A DNA stretch of 64,000 nucleotides, taken from positions 28,456 to 92,455 of the forward strand of contig DASZMZ010000319.1 of the NCBI GenBank assembly GCA_035551455.1, given 5' to 3'. The DNA comes from Sulfopaludibacter sp035551455. Lineage in GTDB: Bacteria; Acidobacteriota; Terriglobia; Bryobacterales; Bryobacteraceae. Under the pieces are notes generated by a model, which saw only the letters and a list, made by a program, of their open reading frames with translations, had not been told where the DNA came from and did no database searches. Made by a program: the position numbers and the translations under genes. The first letter of the stretch is position 1. The number at the start of each line of letters is the position of its first letter. Positions 7,555-15,808 of the stretch are shown here, in pieces.

Positions 7555-8343
7555 CTACTGCTGCGTCAGTTCGAAGCTGCGCATCGAGAGGTTGCCGTAC
7601 TGGAAGCCCTCGAATATCGGGACCACCTTCTCGTTGGGGAAGGCCGCGCCGAGCGTGATGAAGAGCGGGTCGAAATGCTCGGTAGTCGGCACCGAGAGGC
7701 GGGCATGCGGACCGGCGGAGCGATAGGCGAACAGCGACTCCAGATTGCGCGCGGCCGCCTGCTTTGCGACCCACGCGTCGAACTCGGCGGCCCAATCGTC
7801 GACGGGAGCGGCTTTGTTCTCCATTCGCACCTTTCGCAGATTGTGGACGATGCCGCCGCTGCCGACCACCAGAATGCCGTCTTCGCGCAGGGGGCGAAGG
7901 GCGCGTCCGAGTTGAAACATCTCCTGCGGCTCGATGAACGGCATGGAGAGTTGCAGGACGGGCACTTTGGCTTCGGGCCAAGCGAGGCGCAGGGGAACCC
8001 AGGCGCCGTGGTCTAAGCCGCGTTCCGTATCAAAGCGTGTGGGATGGCCCTCGGCGACCAGGGTGCGAGCCACGCGCGCGGCAATGCCGGGGTCGCCCGG
8101 CGCCGTGTAAGTGAGTTGGTATAACGCTTCGGGAAAGCCGCCAAAATCGTAGAGCAGCGGCGCCGTGTCCCAAGCCGTGACACGCAGCGGCCGCGAGACC
8201 TGCCAGTGGGCCGAGACGATGAGGATCGCCTTCATGCCGGTGGTCCGCTGCCCGTACGCGCGCAATGCGGCGGCGTGATCGTCGCCGCCCAATCCGGACA
8301 TGGGCGATCCATGTGCCAGGAACACAGCCGGCTGTCTGTCCAT
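7555..8343 (-). CDS. Class III extradiol ring-cleavage dioxygenase family (LigB/DODA, YgiD-like)
   Basis: The 262-residue protein shows the LigB-type His set: His11 in AHGSP, His46 in SAHW, His112 in LDHGAW and His167 in GIVHN. In the YgiD/DODA group the first, second and fourth positions bind the metal (Zn or Fe) and the third acts as base; assignment here is by analogy. Family members open catechol-type rings, such as L-DOPA 4,5-cleavage, or act as carbonyl reductants, and the true substrate is unknown. It lies downstream of the rpsF-rpsR-rplI run on the same strand but after a hairpin at 8377-8405, so it is probably transcribed separately. Confidence 0.88.
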   Translation of the reverse strand: MDRQPAVFLAHGSPMSGLGGDDHAAALRAYGQRTTGMKAILIVSAHWQVSRPLRVTAWDTAPLLYDFGGFPEALYQLTYTAPGDPGIAARVARTLVAEGHPTRFDTERGLDHGAWVPLRLAWPEAKVPVLQLSMPFIEPQEMFQLGRALRPLREDGILVVGSGGIVHNLRKVRMENKAAPVDDWAAEFDAWVAKQAAARNLESLFAYRSAGPHARLSVPTTEHFDPLFITLGAAFPNEKVVPIFEGFQYGNLSMRSFELTQQ

Positions 8344-8376
8344 AACTTTGAGATGTCGGTGAATTTGGGAAAGATT

Positions 8377-8405
8377 CGGGCGGACCGGGGATGCCGGCCC
8401 GCCCG
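8377..8405 (-). terminator. Hairpin downstream of rplI
   Basis: A 12-bp GC-rich stem with one mismatch (8377-8388 with 8394-8405) and a 5-nt loop lies just after the rplI stop. On the minus strand it is followed by AATCTTTCCC rather than a clean U-run, so termination efficiency is uncertain. Confidence 0.6.
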
Positions 8406-8418
8406 CGATGCAGGGGAA

Positions 8419-8865
8419 CTACTCTTCTTTGGCAACCACCACGGTGATTTCCGCAGTGACGTCTTTGTGCAGTCTCACCGGGATCTTGAACTCGCCCAAC
8501 TGTTTGATGGGCTCGTCCAACTGGATCTTGCGGCGATCGATGGTGTAGTTCTTGGCAGCCAGCGCGTCGGCGATGTCTTTCGAAGTGACCGACCCGAACA
8601 ACTGATCGTTCTCGCCGGCCTTTTGCGTAATGGTCACGCTCACGCCGGTCATCAGATTGGCCAGTTCCTGCGCTTCGCCTTGCAGTTTGGCTTCCTTGCG
8701 CAGGTGAGCCTGACGCTCCTGCTCCACGATCTTCTTGTTGGATGCGTTGGCGGCGACGGCCAGTTTCTTGGGCAGCAGGAAATTACGGGCGTAACCGGGA
8801 GCGACTTTGACCACTTCGCCCCGACTGCCCAATTTTTCGATATCTTCTCTCAGTATGACTTCCAT
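8419..8865 (-). CDS. rplI: 50S ribosomal protein L9
   Basis: The 148-residue protein has the universal L9 N-terminus (MEVILREDIEKLG, then GDVVKV-like GEVVKVAPGYARNFL and LPKKLA), the long connecting helix and the C-terminal RNA-binding domain. It binds 23S rRNA near the L1 stalk base and helps maintain reading frame. The ATG at 8865 has an AGGAGG-type site (GCAGGAGGAACTTGC upstream). It is the last gene of rpsF-rpsR-rplI, the standard bacterial order, 15 bp after rpsR. Confidence 0.98.
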   Translation of the reverse strand: MEVILREDIEKLGSRGEVVKVAPGYARNFLLPKKLAVAANASNKKIVEQERQAHLRKEAKLQGEAQELANLMTGVSVTITQKAGENDQLFGSVTSKDIADALAAKNYTIDRRKIQLDEPIKQLGEFKIPVRLHKDVTAEITVVVAKEE

Positions 8866-8880
8866 GCAAGTTCCTCCTGC

Positions 8881-9180
8881 CTAAAACTGCGCCGCGAACG
8901 GCAGCAGCGCAATGTTCCGCGCCTTTTTAATGGCATCCGTGAGCCGCCGCTGGTGCGGCGCGCAAACACCCGAAATGCGGCGGGGAATGATTTTGCCCCG
9001 TTCCGCCACAAAGGCGTGCAACATCTTCACGTCTTTATAGTTGATGTCGTCAATTTTTTCGACGCAGAAACGGCATACCTTCTTGCGCCGGAAATATTGC
9101 TTCTTCTGGGTGGCAACAGCCTTGTCACCGCCGGTGGGACGCTGCCCCGCACTGCCTGGTCTTCCTTTAGATTCCGCCAT
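8881..9180 (-). CDS. rpsR: 30S ribosomal protein S18
   Basis: The 99-residue protein contains the S18 core (FCVEKIDDINYKD, then GKIIPRRISG, HQRRLTDAIKKAR and ALLPF). It has the cysteine-containing form (CRFC plus a later CAPH), which could bind zinc. The N-terminal 25-30 residues are a Gly/Lys-rich extension compared with E. coli S18 (75 aa). It pairs with S6 on the platform of the small subunit, and rpsF lies 3 bp upstream in the same operon. The ssb gene that often separates rpsF and rpsR is absent here. Confidence 0.98.
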   Translation of the reverse strand: MAESKGRPGSAGQRPTGGDKAVATQKKQYFRRKKVCRFCVEKIDDINYKDVKMLHAFVAERGKIIPRRISGVCAPHQRRLTDAIKKARNIALLPFAAQF

Positions 9181-9183
9181 GGG

Positions 9184-9630
9184 TTAGGCCTCCTTCGGTA
9201 CGCCGGGCATTACCGCCGGCGATTCGGTCATTTGCTGGGCCAGAGATGGTTGGGCCGGAGCGGGTCCAGCCGGGGCAGCCGCGGCACGCTTGGCGGCGCG
9301 CTTGTCCCTTGCCTTCTTCCGCTTGTCCAGACGCTTCAGCGTCATATCAATGCGCACGGTCAAGAATTTCAGGACCATGTCGGCCACGCGCAGACGGCGC
9401 TCGAGTTCCTTTACCGATTCGGGCGAAGCGGTGAACTGGAACAGCACATACGTGCCTTCGCGGTACTTATCCACCTTGTAAGCCAGGCGGCGCTTGCCCC
9501 ACTTGTCGACTTTGTCTACCGTTGCGCCCAGATTGGTCAACTGCGTTTTCAACTGCTCGATCAACGCGTCGACTTCCTCTTCGGCTGCATCGGGTTTCAC
9601 GATGAACAGCTCTTCGTAAATCCTAGTCAT
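9184..9630 (-). CDS. rpsF: 30S ribosomal protein S6
   Basis: The 148-residue protein begins with the S6 ferredoxin-like fold (YEELFIVKPDAAEEEV, then KWGKRRLAYKV and GTYVLFQF). After about residue 100 it continues into a basic, then Ala/Pro-rich low-complexity tail of about 45 residues, longer than the E. coli tail. S6 binds S18 and 16S rRNA in the platform. The start ATG at 9630 overlaps the pth stop (ATGA), so translation is coupled to the upstream gene. Confidence 0.97.
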   Translation of the reverse strand: MTRIYEELFIVKPDAAEEEVDALIEQLKTQLTNLGATVDKVDKWGKRRLAYKVDKYREGTYVLFQFTASPESVKELERRLRVADMVLKFLTVRIDMTLKRLDKRKKARDKRAAKRAAAAPAGPAPAQPSLAQQMTESPAVMPGVPKEA

Positions 9631-10217
9631 TCTTCCTCTTCATTTAAGCCTGGGGCGCGACGATTGTATCTCGTCATGGCCATTACGACGCCCTCGGCGA
9701 TTATTGAACGCGTGGCATCGGCCGCGTAGCCGATGAACTCGTCCAATTCCTTCATCTGCGATCGCTTTACCGGCGACAACAGAAAATCCGTTCCGCTTTT
9801 CAGCGGGTGGCCGGGATGGACTCCCAACCGAACTCTGACAACTTCGCTGCTACCCAGGCTGGCAATGACGCTTTTCATGCCATTATGTCCAGCCGCCGAA
9901 CCCTTCGGCTTGATCTTCAGCCCCATCCAACCCAAGTCCAACTCGTCATAAACTACGATCAGTGCGCTGGGCTCGATGGAATGCTTTTCCATCAGCGGCA
10001 CGAGCGATGTGCCGCTGAGGTTCATATACGTTTGCGGCTTGGCCAGCATCACCGGATGGCCGTCGATTTCGCCCATACCGACGAGCGCCTTGGAATCTTT
10101 CCGGGTGATCCGAATGCCATGCCGCTCGGCCAGCCGGTCCACCGTAAGGAACCCCATGTTGTGAGGCGTGAGCGCGTACTCCTCGCCCGGATTCCCCAGA
10201 CCGGCCACCAGAAACAT
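9627..10217 (-). CDS. pth: Peptidyl-tRNA hydrolase
   Basis: The 196-residue enzyme has the Pth signatures GLGNPGEEYALTPHNMGF (Asn and His of the active site), KPQTYMNLSG, the DELDL segment with catalytic Asp, and GHNGMKS. It releases tRNA from prematurely dropped peptidyl-tRNA. Position between rplY and rpsF follows the common rplY(ctc)-pth arrangement of many bacteria. The gap to rplY is 6 bp and the 3' end overlaps rpsF by 4 bp. Confidence 0.97.
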   Translation of the reverse strand: MFLVAGLGNPGEEYALTPHNMGFLTVDRLAERHGIRITRKDSKALVGMGEIDGHPVMLAKPQTYMNLSGTSLVPLMEKHSIEPSALIVVYDELDLGWMGLKIKPKGSAAGHNGMKSVIASLGSSEVVRVRLGVHPGHPLKSGTDFLLSPVKRSQMKELDEFIGYAADATRSIIAEGVVMAMTRYNRRAPGLNEEEE

Positions 10218-10223
10218 GGAAGA

Positions 10224-10901
10224 CTATTTCTTCTTGCCCTTTTCCTCGGCCGGAGCTTCTTCGTCCTTCTTGCCTTTCTTGGCTACTTCGGGCTCGGCGG
10301 TGGTGGCAGCGGCTTCGGGGGTGGCAGCGACTTCTTCGGCGCGCAAGGCGACGATGTGGGCAATCACGGTATCGGCGGCGCTCACCAGTTTCATGGAGCC
10401 AGAAAGTTCCACGTTGCTGGCGCGCTTGCTCTGGCCGATCATCAGTTCGGTCACGTTCACCGTGAAGCTCTCCGGAATCTCGTCCGGCAAGCATTCGATG
10501 TCGATCGAACGGGTGATGACTTCGAGCAGTCCGCCTTGCACCTTCACGCCCGCCGGTTCGCCCGCGGTGTGTACCGGGACGCTGACGCGGATGCGCTTGG
10601 TGAGATCGATGCGCTTCAGGTCGGCATGCAGCAGCGTGCCTCTGATGGGATCCAACTGCTGGTCCACCACCATGACCGGAGTGCTCTCGCCGCCTTGAAC
10701 GGCCAGCGTAAAGATCGTGTTGAATCCGGTATTGCTGCGGATGATCTTGTTTAGCTCGCGCGGATTGAGCGCGACGCTGACAGGGTCCTGATAGGCGCCG
10801 TAGACGATGGCCGGAATGAGTCCGGCTACGCGAGTGCGGTACGCTTCGTTCTTACCGCGCGAGGTACGCACCTCGGCGGCGACAGTAATATCTTTTCTCA
10901 C
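10224..10901 (-). CDS. rplY: 50S ribosomal protein L25/general stress protein Ctc
   Basis: The 225-residue product is the long TL5/CTC form. It has an N-terminal 5S-rRNA-binding L25 domain (AEVRTSRGKNEAYRTR, GLIPAIVYG, LNPREL) and a C-terminal beta domain (GTLLHADLKRI, VSVPVHTAGEPAG). A tail of about 35 residues rich in Ala, Glu and Lys follows, ending in KGKKK. It binds 5S rRNA in the large subunit. It sits directly before pth and 93 bp after prs on the same strand; this gap is the only sizeable break in the run and may hold an internal promoter. Confidence 0.96.
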   Translation of the reverse strand: MRKDITVAAEVRTSRGKNEAYRTRVAGLIPAIVYGAYQDPVSVALNPRELNKIIRSNTGFNTIFTLAVQGGESTPVMVVDQQLDPIRGTLLHADLKRIDLTKRIRVSVPVHTAGEPAGVKVQGGLLEVITRSIDIECLPDEIPESFTVNVTELMIGQSKRASNVELSGSMKLVSAADTVIAHIVALRAEEVAATPEAAATTAEPEVAKKGKKDEEAPAEEKGKKK

Positions 10902-10994
10902 TTACCTATCTCCTATACGGGGTCGAAGTCCGTTGGGTCCGTTTGCGCGGACTTACCGTGGGTTCGAAAATCCCGTTGAAATCAGTTCTCAGTT

Positions 10995-11945
10995 CTAAAT
11001 AAAAAGCACACTCACCGACGTCTCTTCGTGTATCGACCGGATGGCTTGCGCCAGCAACTTCGCAATCGACAACGATCGGATCCGGCTGGAATTCTTCTTC
11101 TCTTCCGACAGCGGAATCGAATTCGTCACCACTACTTCTTTCAAGCACGATGCCTCGATCCGCTTCACTGCCGCACCGGAAAGCACCGCATGGGTGGCGC
11201 AGGCGGAAACACTCACAGCCCCCTTTTCCAGCAGGGCCTCCGCGCCTTTGACCAGCGTACCGGCGGTGTCGATCAGATCGTCCACCAGCAGGCAATGCCG
11301 GCCCACTACATCGCCGACCACATTCATGACTTCGGCGACATTGGCCTCTTCGCGCCGTTTATCAATAATCGCCAGCGGAGCATTGAGCCGCTTCGCAAAC
11401 GCGCGCGCGCGCTCCACGCCTCCCGCATCCGGCGAAACCACGGTAATGTCGGGGACATTGAGCGACTTGAAATAATCGATCATGACCGGCGCAGCAAACA
11501 GGTGATCCACCGGAATATCGAAGAATCCCTGAATCTGCGCTGCGTGCAGATCGACGGTTAAAACCCGGTCGGCGCCGGCCGTTTCCAGCAGAGCCGCTAC
11601 CAGGCGGGCAGAAATCGGAACGCGCGGCTTGTCCTTACGGTCTTGCCTAGCGTACCCATAATAGGGTAACACTGCCGTGATGCGTTCCGCTGAGGCCCGC
11701 TTCAGCGCGTCGATCATCAGCAGCAGTTCCATGAGATTGCTGTCCACCGGCGTGCAGGTGGGCTGGATAATGAAGACATCGCCGCCGCGGACGTTTTCCT
11801 GAATTTGCAGGTAAATTTCGCCGTCGGCAAACTGCTTGATCATGGCGCGGCCCAGCTCCACCCCTACACCGAGGTAGTGGCAGATCTCCCGAGAGAGTTC
11901 GGGATTGGCGTTGCCTGTGAAGATTTGTAATCTGTCGTGAGTCAT
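10995..11945 (-). CDS. prs: Ribose-phosphate pyrophosphokinase (PRPP synthetase)
   Basis: The 316-residue enzyme converts ribose-5-phosphate and ATP into PRPP. Visible motifs are FADGEIYLQI near the N-terminus, the ATP-site YYGYARQDRK around 95-104, the divalent-cation segment VDLHAAQIQGFF at 131-142 and the PRPP loop LLVDDLIDTAGT at 219-230. The start is set at the ATG at 11945 rather than further upstream because it overlaps the ispE stop as ATGA and gives the usual family length. PRPP feeds the neighbouring Apt enzyme and all nucleotide synthesis. ispE-prs-rplY-pth is a classic bacterial neighbourhood. Confidence 0.97.
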   Translation of the reverse strand: MTHDRLQIFTGNANPELSREICHYLGVGVELGRAMIKQFADGEIYLQIQENVRGGDVFIIQPTCTPVDSNLMELLLMIDALKRASAERITAVLPYYGYARQDRKDKPRVPISARLVAALLETAGADRVLTVDLHAAQIQGFFDIPVDHLFAAPVMIDYFKSLNVPDITVVSPDAGGVERARAFAKRLNAPLAIIDKRREEANVAEVMNVVGDVVGRHCLLVDDLIDTAGTLVKGAEALLEKGAVSVSACATHAVLSGAAVKRIEASCLKEVVVTNSIPLSEEKKNSSRIRSLSIAKLLAQAIRSIHEETSVSVLFI

Positions 11946-12883
11946 CGCGCGTCGCGTGTTCGGGGCGGCCATGTTTTCGGTTCGACCAGTCCGTCGAGGG
12001 CTTTCCACCAGGCGGCACGGTATCGTGCGCGGCTGACGAGTGAAATTCGGTGCGTGCTTTCTCTGTTACCTAATAAATCCATTGCGCGAGTTACGCCGGA
12101 ACTCGAATCGAATAGCCCGAACAGCGCAGATCCGCTGCCCGTCATCAGAGCCACCGACGCCCCCACACTTTTCAGCCGCTTCTTCCATTCAGCGAGACTC
12201 CTGTGCTGTTCGAAAACCACGGGTTCAAAATCGTTTTCGAAAGGCTCCTCGCCACCCCAACCAAACGTATGCGACTGGAAACTAAATATTTTATTTTGTT
12301 GTAATTCGGTTGTCAAACGGGGGCTCAGGTCGCGGTAGGCCTGAGCTGTGTTGACATGCAGTCCCGGAGCCACCAGAATTCCCGGACGCGAGGGCGCATC
12401 GGGTAGGGGATACAACTCTGTGCCGCGGCCAATCCCGGCCGCCGTTCCACCCAATAGGAAGAATGAAACGTCGCTGCCTAATTCCTGTGCCAGCTCACTT
12501 AATTTCCGCAGACCGAGCGGACGACCCACCAATGCCGGCAGCGCCAGCAGCACCGCCGCCGCGTCGCTCGACCCGCCTCCCAAGCCCGCTCCCATCGGGA
12601 TTAGCTTGGTGAGTTTCATCTCGACGCGGCCACTGGCACGCATCGCGTCCATGGCCAGACGCGCCGCCTTTGTCACCAGATTGTCAGGAATGTTCAGACC
12701 GTCGGAAAGCTCAATCCGGCTCTGGCGCGCCGGAGTGTAGCCAATCTCCAGCGTATCGGCGAGCGAAATGGTCTGGAAAATGGTGCGGAGTTCGTGATAG
12801 CCGTCGGGCCGCTTGCCCAACACACGCAGGTCGAGATTGATTTTGGCCAGCGCGCGGACGCGCACGCGGCGGGCGATGCTCAT
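11942..12883 (-). CDS. ispE: 4-diphosphocytidyl-2-C-methyl-D-erythritol kinase
   Basis: This GHMP kinase of 313 residues phosphorylates CDP-methylerythritol in the MEP isoprenoid pathway. It shows the N-terminal AKINLDLRV with the conserved Lys14, GYHELRTIFQ, and the ATP-binding loop PMGAGLGGGSSDAA at 97-110. The C-terminus is about 20-30 residues longer than typical and ends in a basic segment. It overlaps apt at the 5' end and prs at the 3' end, each by 4 bp, so the three genes are translationally coupled. Confidence 0.96.
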   Translation of the reverse strand: MSIARRVRVRALAKINLDLRVLGKRPDGYHELRTIFQTISLADTLEIGYTPARQSRIELSDGLNIPDNLVTKAARLAMDAMRASGRVEMKLTKLIPMGAGLGGGSSDAAAVLLALPALVGRPLGLRKLSELAQELGSDVSFFLLGGTAAGIGRGTELYPLPDAPSRPGILVAPGLHVNTAQAYRDLSPRLTTELQQNKIFSFQSHTFGWGGEEPFENDFEPVVFEQHRSLAEWKKRLKSVGASVALMTGSGSALFGLFDSSSGVTRAMDLLGNRESTHRISLVSRARYRAAWWKALDGLVEPKTWPPRTRDAR

Positions 12884-13428
12884 TTGTCGTACTGCAGCAG
12901 AGAAAACACGTCGTAGCCGGGCAGTCTCTGCCGGCCGTTCAGGAACGTCAGTTCGACCACGAACCCCATCCCTACCACTTCGCCGCCGGCCTCGGTCACC
13001 ATGCGGGCCGCCGCAGAGGCCGTGCCGCCGGTGGCCAGAAGGTCATCCACAATCAGCACCCGGCAACCCTTCATCACGGCGTCTTTGTGCATTTCCAGCG
13101 TATCGGTGCCGTATTCCAGGTTGTAAGTGATGCTGACCACTTCCGCCGGGAGTTTTTTGGGCTTGCGCACGGGCACGAAGCCAGCGCCGAGCGCGTAGGC
13201 CAGCGCCGGGGCGAAGATGAAGCCGCGCGCTTCGATACCGAGCACGACATCCACCTGCGCGTCACGGTAGTGATTCTTCAAGCCATCGATCACACCTCGG
13301 AAACCGGTCTTGTCCTTGAGCATCGTTGTGATGTCGTAGAAGAGAATTCCGGGCTTAGGGAAGTCGGGGACTTCGCGTATCAGTGCTTTGATGTCGTCCA
13401 TTTGGGGTGCCGTTGCGTTCGAGGGCAT
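12880..13428 (-). CDS. apt: Adenine phosphoribosyltransferase
   Basis: The 182-residue enzyme salvages adenine with PRPP to AMP. It has PDFPKPGILFYDIT near the N-terminus, GIEARGF at about 64-70, the VRKPKKLP flexible-loop segment, and the PRPP-binding VLIVDDLLATGGTA at 124-137. The start ATG at 13428 is preceded by AAAGGA with good spacing. The short N-terminal extension could alternatively be skipped with a start at Met10. Its stop overlaps the ispE start by 4 bp. Confidence 0.97.
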   Translation of the reverse strand: MPSNATAPQMDDIKALIREVPDFPKPGILFYDITTMLKDKTGFRGVIDGLKNHYRDAQVDVVLGIEARGFIFAPALAYALGAGFVPVRKPKKLPAEVVSITYNLEYGTDTLEMHKDAVMKGCRVLIVDDLLATGGTASAAARMVTEAGGEVVGMGFVVELTFLNGRQRLPGYDVFSLLQYDK

Positions 13429-13437
13429 GACATTCCT

Positions 13438-13722
13438 TTATACCTCGATTCGAAATGAACCATACTGCTGGATCGCCGCCTCCTGTTCGTCCACGCCGCG
13501 CACGTCAGACCACATGGGTCCGCGATGGAGCATGCCCGCCAGTTGCGAGAGCTTCTCTTCGGTCCCCACAGCGTAGACTTCCACGCGTCCATCATCGAGG
13601 TTGCGGGCGTACCCCGTAAGTCCCAGACCGGCCGCGGCTTTTTGCGCGAAGCTGCGATACCCCACGCCCTGCACGCGTCCGCGCACCCACCATCGCTTTG
13701 CTGATTCTTTCCTGGCAGCCAT
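13438..13722 (-). CDS. acyP: Acylphosphatase
   Basis: A compact 94-residue acylphosphatase that hydrolyses carboxyl-phosphate bonds. The signature GRVQGVGYR ends in Arg23 and the second catalytic residue Asn41 lies in GYARN; both fall at the classical numbering when the ATG at 13722 is used. A longer in-frame start exists 60 bp upstream but would add a non-conserved leader. It is the first gene of the minus-strand run leading into apt, with a 9-bp gap. The divergent membrane-protein gene begins 39 bp away at 13762. Confidence 0.93.
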   Translation of the reverse strand: MAARKESAKRWWVRGRVQGVGYRSFAQKAAAGLGLTGYARNLDDGRVEVYAVGTEEKLSQLAGMLHRGPMWSDVRGVDEQEAAIQQYGSFRIEV

Positions 13723-13761
13723 CCCGAGGGAGAGGATAACACCCGCCGCTATACTGGAGCA

Positions 13762-15807
13762 GTGCCTCCCTTCCTCTCTCAATTGAGAGGCCGACTTGCG
13801 AAATCGAATGTGCCCGCGTTCCTGTCACTGGCAGCGCTGAATCTCTCTATCTGCTGGCGACTGTTCCGCATCGAATACGCCTCCAATTTCAGCTCCATTG
13901 AAGGCTCGTTCATCGGGCTGGCGAGGTATCTCTCGCGCCACTGGGGCAATTTTTCCTGGTGGCCGTTGTGGCACTGCGGCATGCCGTACCAGGAGACGTA
14001 CGTACCGCTGTTGCACTTGACGGTCGCCGCCGCCACGTCCCTGCTGCACATTTCGGCGGCGCGGGCGTACCACGGCGTCACCGGTCTCATCTATGCCTTC
14101 GGTCCCGCTACCCTGTATCTGATGGCCGTGCGTTTGGGAGCGCGCCGAGGCGCGGCTTTCCTGGCAGCGCTGCTCTACTCGCTGTTTTCCCCATCGGTGC
14201 TGTTCATGCCAGGCGTGGCCCGCGATCTCGGCGGACTCTGGTTTCCACGCCGCCTGCAAGTCCTCACGGTCTACGGCGAAGGTCCGCACGTCAGCGCCAT
14301 GACTTTGATCCCCCTGGTGATTCTCGCGCTGGAATACGCGCTCACGCGCAGGACTCCACGTTCCATCGCGCTGGCCGCAATCTCCATCGCCCTCGTGTTT
14401 TTGATAAACGTGCCCGGAACGATGGCGCTGGGCCTCGCCGTCTTCTGCTGGATCTGCGCTCAGGAGCGGACCCGGCTGGCATCGGCGTGGCGGCTTGCCG
14501 CAGGGGCGTCGGCCCTGGCTTATGGGTTGGCATGCTATGGAATTCCGCCGTCCAGTTTGGTGACAGTGGGCGGCAACATCGGTCCCATGCACAAGGGCTT
14601 TTCGGCCAGTCTGGCGCATGGTCCCGTGTGGCTGCTGCTCGTGTTGACGGCCGTGGCCGTCGCAGGTTTTCTGTTGGCGCGCACGCGCGTGCCGCTGGTG
14701 CTGCGCTTTGCCATTCTGTTCCTGGCACTGGTGGGTCCGCTGGCGGTCACGGCCAATGTGGATGTCTTCGAGCTTCTGCCGCAAGTAGGCCGCCTGCACC
14801 TGGAAACCGAGATGGGCGCCTGCCTGCTGCTGGGCTGGCTGCTCTGGACCGTCTACGGTTTCATTCCGCGCTGGGTCCGCCCCATCGTCCTGGTGATGTG
14901 CCTCGCGCCCATCGTGGCGCAGTGGCAGAACTATCGCGAACGCGCCCACCTGGACCTGCAGCGCGCCGACCTGGCCAAACGCTCCGAATACACCACGGCC
15001 CGCTGGCTGGATGAAAACATGAACGGCGGGCGCGTCTGGACCGGCGGCTCGACTTCCTTCTGGTTGAATTCTTTCACTGACACGCCGCAGGTGACCGGCT
15101 GCTGCGATCAGGGTCTGGCGATGCCGGTGCTCAGCTACCTGCCGTACATCGTGAATTCCCGCCGCAACTCCGTGGATACGCGCAAGACCGGACCGTGGCT
15201 ACAGGCCATGGGTGTCCACGCCCTTGTGGTCAACGGACCCGCCAGCACGGACGAGTATAAGGATATTCAATCGCCCGAGCGCTACGAAGGCGTCTTCCCG
15301 GTCCTGCACCAGGAAAACGGCGATACCATCTATTCCATCCTGCCGCCATCGTCTTCGCTGGCGCACGTGGTCCGCCCCGGCGAGCCTGTGCCGGTGCATC
15401 CTCGCGATCAGAAGGTCGCGGATGACGAGGTGTTCCGCTATGCCGCGGCCATCGTTGATCCCGCCCGCCCGGTAGCCGGCTTCGAGTGGCTTCGCGGAAG
15501 CGCCGCCCGCATCCGTGCGAAGCTGCGTCCCGACGATCTGGTGAGCGTGCAGGTGGCCTGGTTTCCGGGCTGGGAGGCGACCATCGGCGGCCGTCGCGTG
15601 GCCATCCAACCGGACGGCCTGGGCTTTCAAGTAATCCGTCCGGCCTGCCAGGGCGATTGCGAAATCGTCATGCGATGGACAGGCAGGTCCGATTATCCGT
15701 TTGCGGCGGCCGTCACAATCACAACCTTGGCGCTGCTGGCAATGATGGCGTTCAAGCCGCGTGTCATAATGAACAGGTTAACGGCGCTCAACCGGCAGGC
15801 GAACTGA
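13762..15807 (+). CDS. Large polytopic membrane protein, GT-C/YfhO-like (paralogue 1 of 3)
   Basis: The 681-residue protein has an N-terminal signal-anchor helix, about ten further hydrophobic segments to about residue 390, and a soluble C-terminal part ending in one more helix. A short periplasmic loop after helix 1 carries SSIEGSFIGLAR and PLWHCGMPY, and a later loop has YGEGPH; both recur in the next two genes. The C-terminal beta-rich stretch (SVQVAWFPGWEATIGG) resembles the YfhO C-terminal domain. This arrangement fits lipid-linked-sugar glycosyltransferases of the GT-C superfamily or the PTPS-related membrane family, but no donor or acceptor can be named. GTG at 13762 lies 6 nt after TATACT, suggesting a leaderless mRNA. 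Confidence 0.72.
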   Translation: MPPFLSQLRGRLAKSNVPAFLSLAALNLSICWRLFRIEYASNFSSIEGSFIGLARYLSRHWGNFSWWPLWHCGMPYQETYVPLLHLTVAAATSLLHISAARAYHGVTGLIYAFGPATLYLMAVRLGARRGAAFLAALLYSLFSPSVLFMPGVARDLGGLWFPRRLQVLTVYGEGPHVSAMTLIPLVILALEYALTRRTPRSIALAAISIALVFLINVPGTMALGLAVFCWICAQERTRLASAWRLAAGASALAYGLACYGIPPSSLVTVGGNIGPMHKGFSASLAHGPVWLLLVLTAVAVAGFLLARTRVPLVLRFAILFLALVGPLAVTANVDVFELLPQVGRLHLETEMGACLLLGWLLWTVYGFIPRWVRPIVLVMCLAPIVAQWQNYRERAHLDLQRADLAKRSEYTTARWLDENMNGGRVWTGGSTSFWLNSFTDTPQVTGCCDQGLAMPVLSYLPYIVNSRRNSVDTRKTGPWLQAMGVHALVVNGPASTDEYKDIQSPERYEGVFPVLHQENGDTIYSILPPSSSLAHVVRPGEPVPVHPRDQKVADDEVFRYAAAIVDPARPVAGFEWLRGSAARIRAKLRPDDLVSVQVAWFPGWEATIGGRRVAIQPDGLGFQVIRPACQGDCEIVMRWTGRSDYPFAAAVTITTLALLAMMAFKPRVIMNRLTALNRQAN

Positions 15808-15808
15808 T

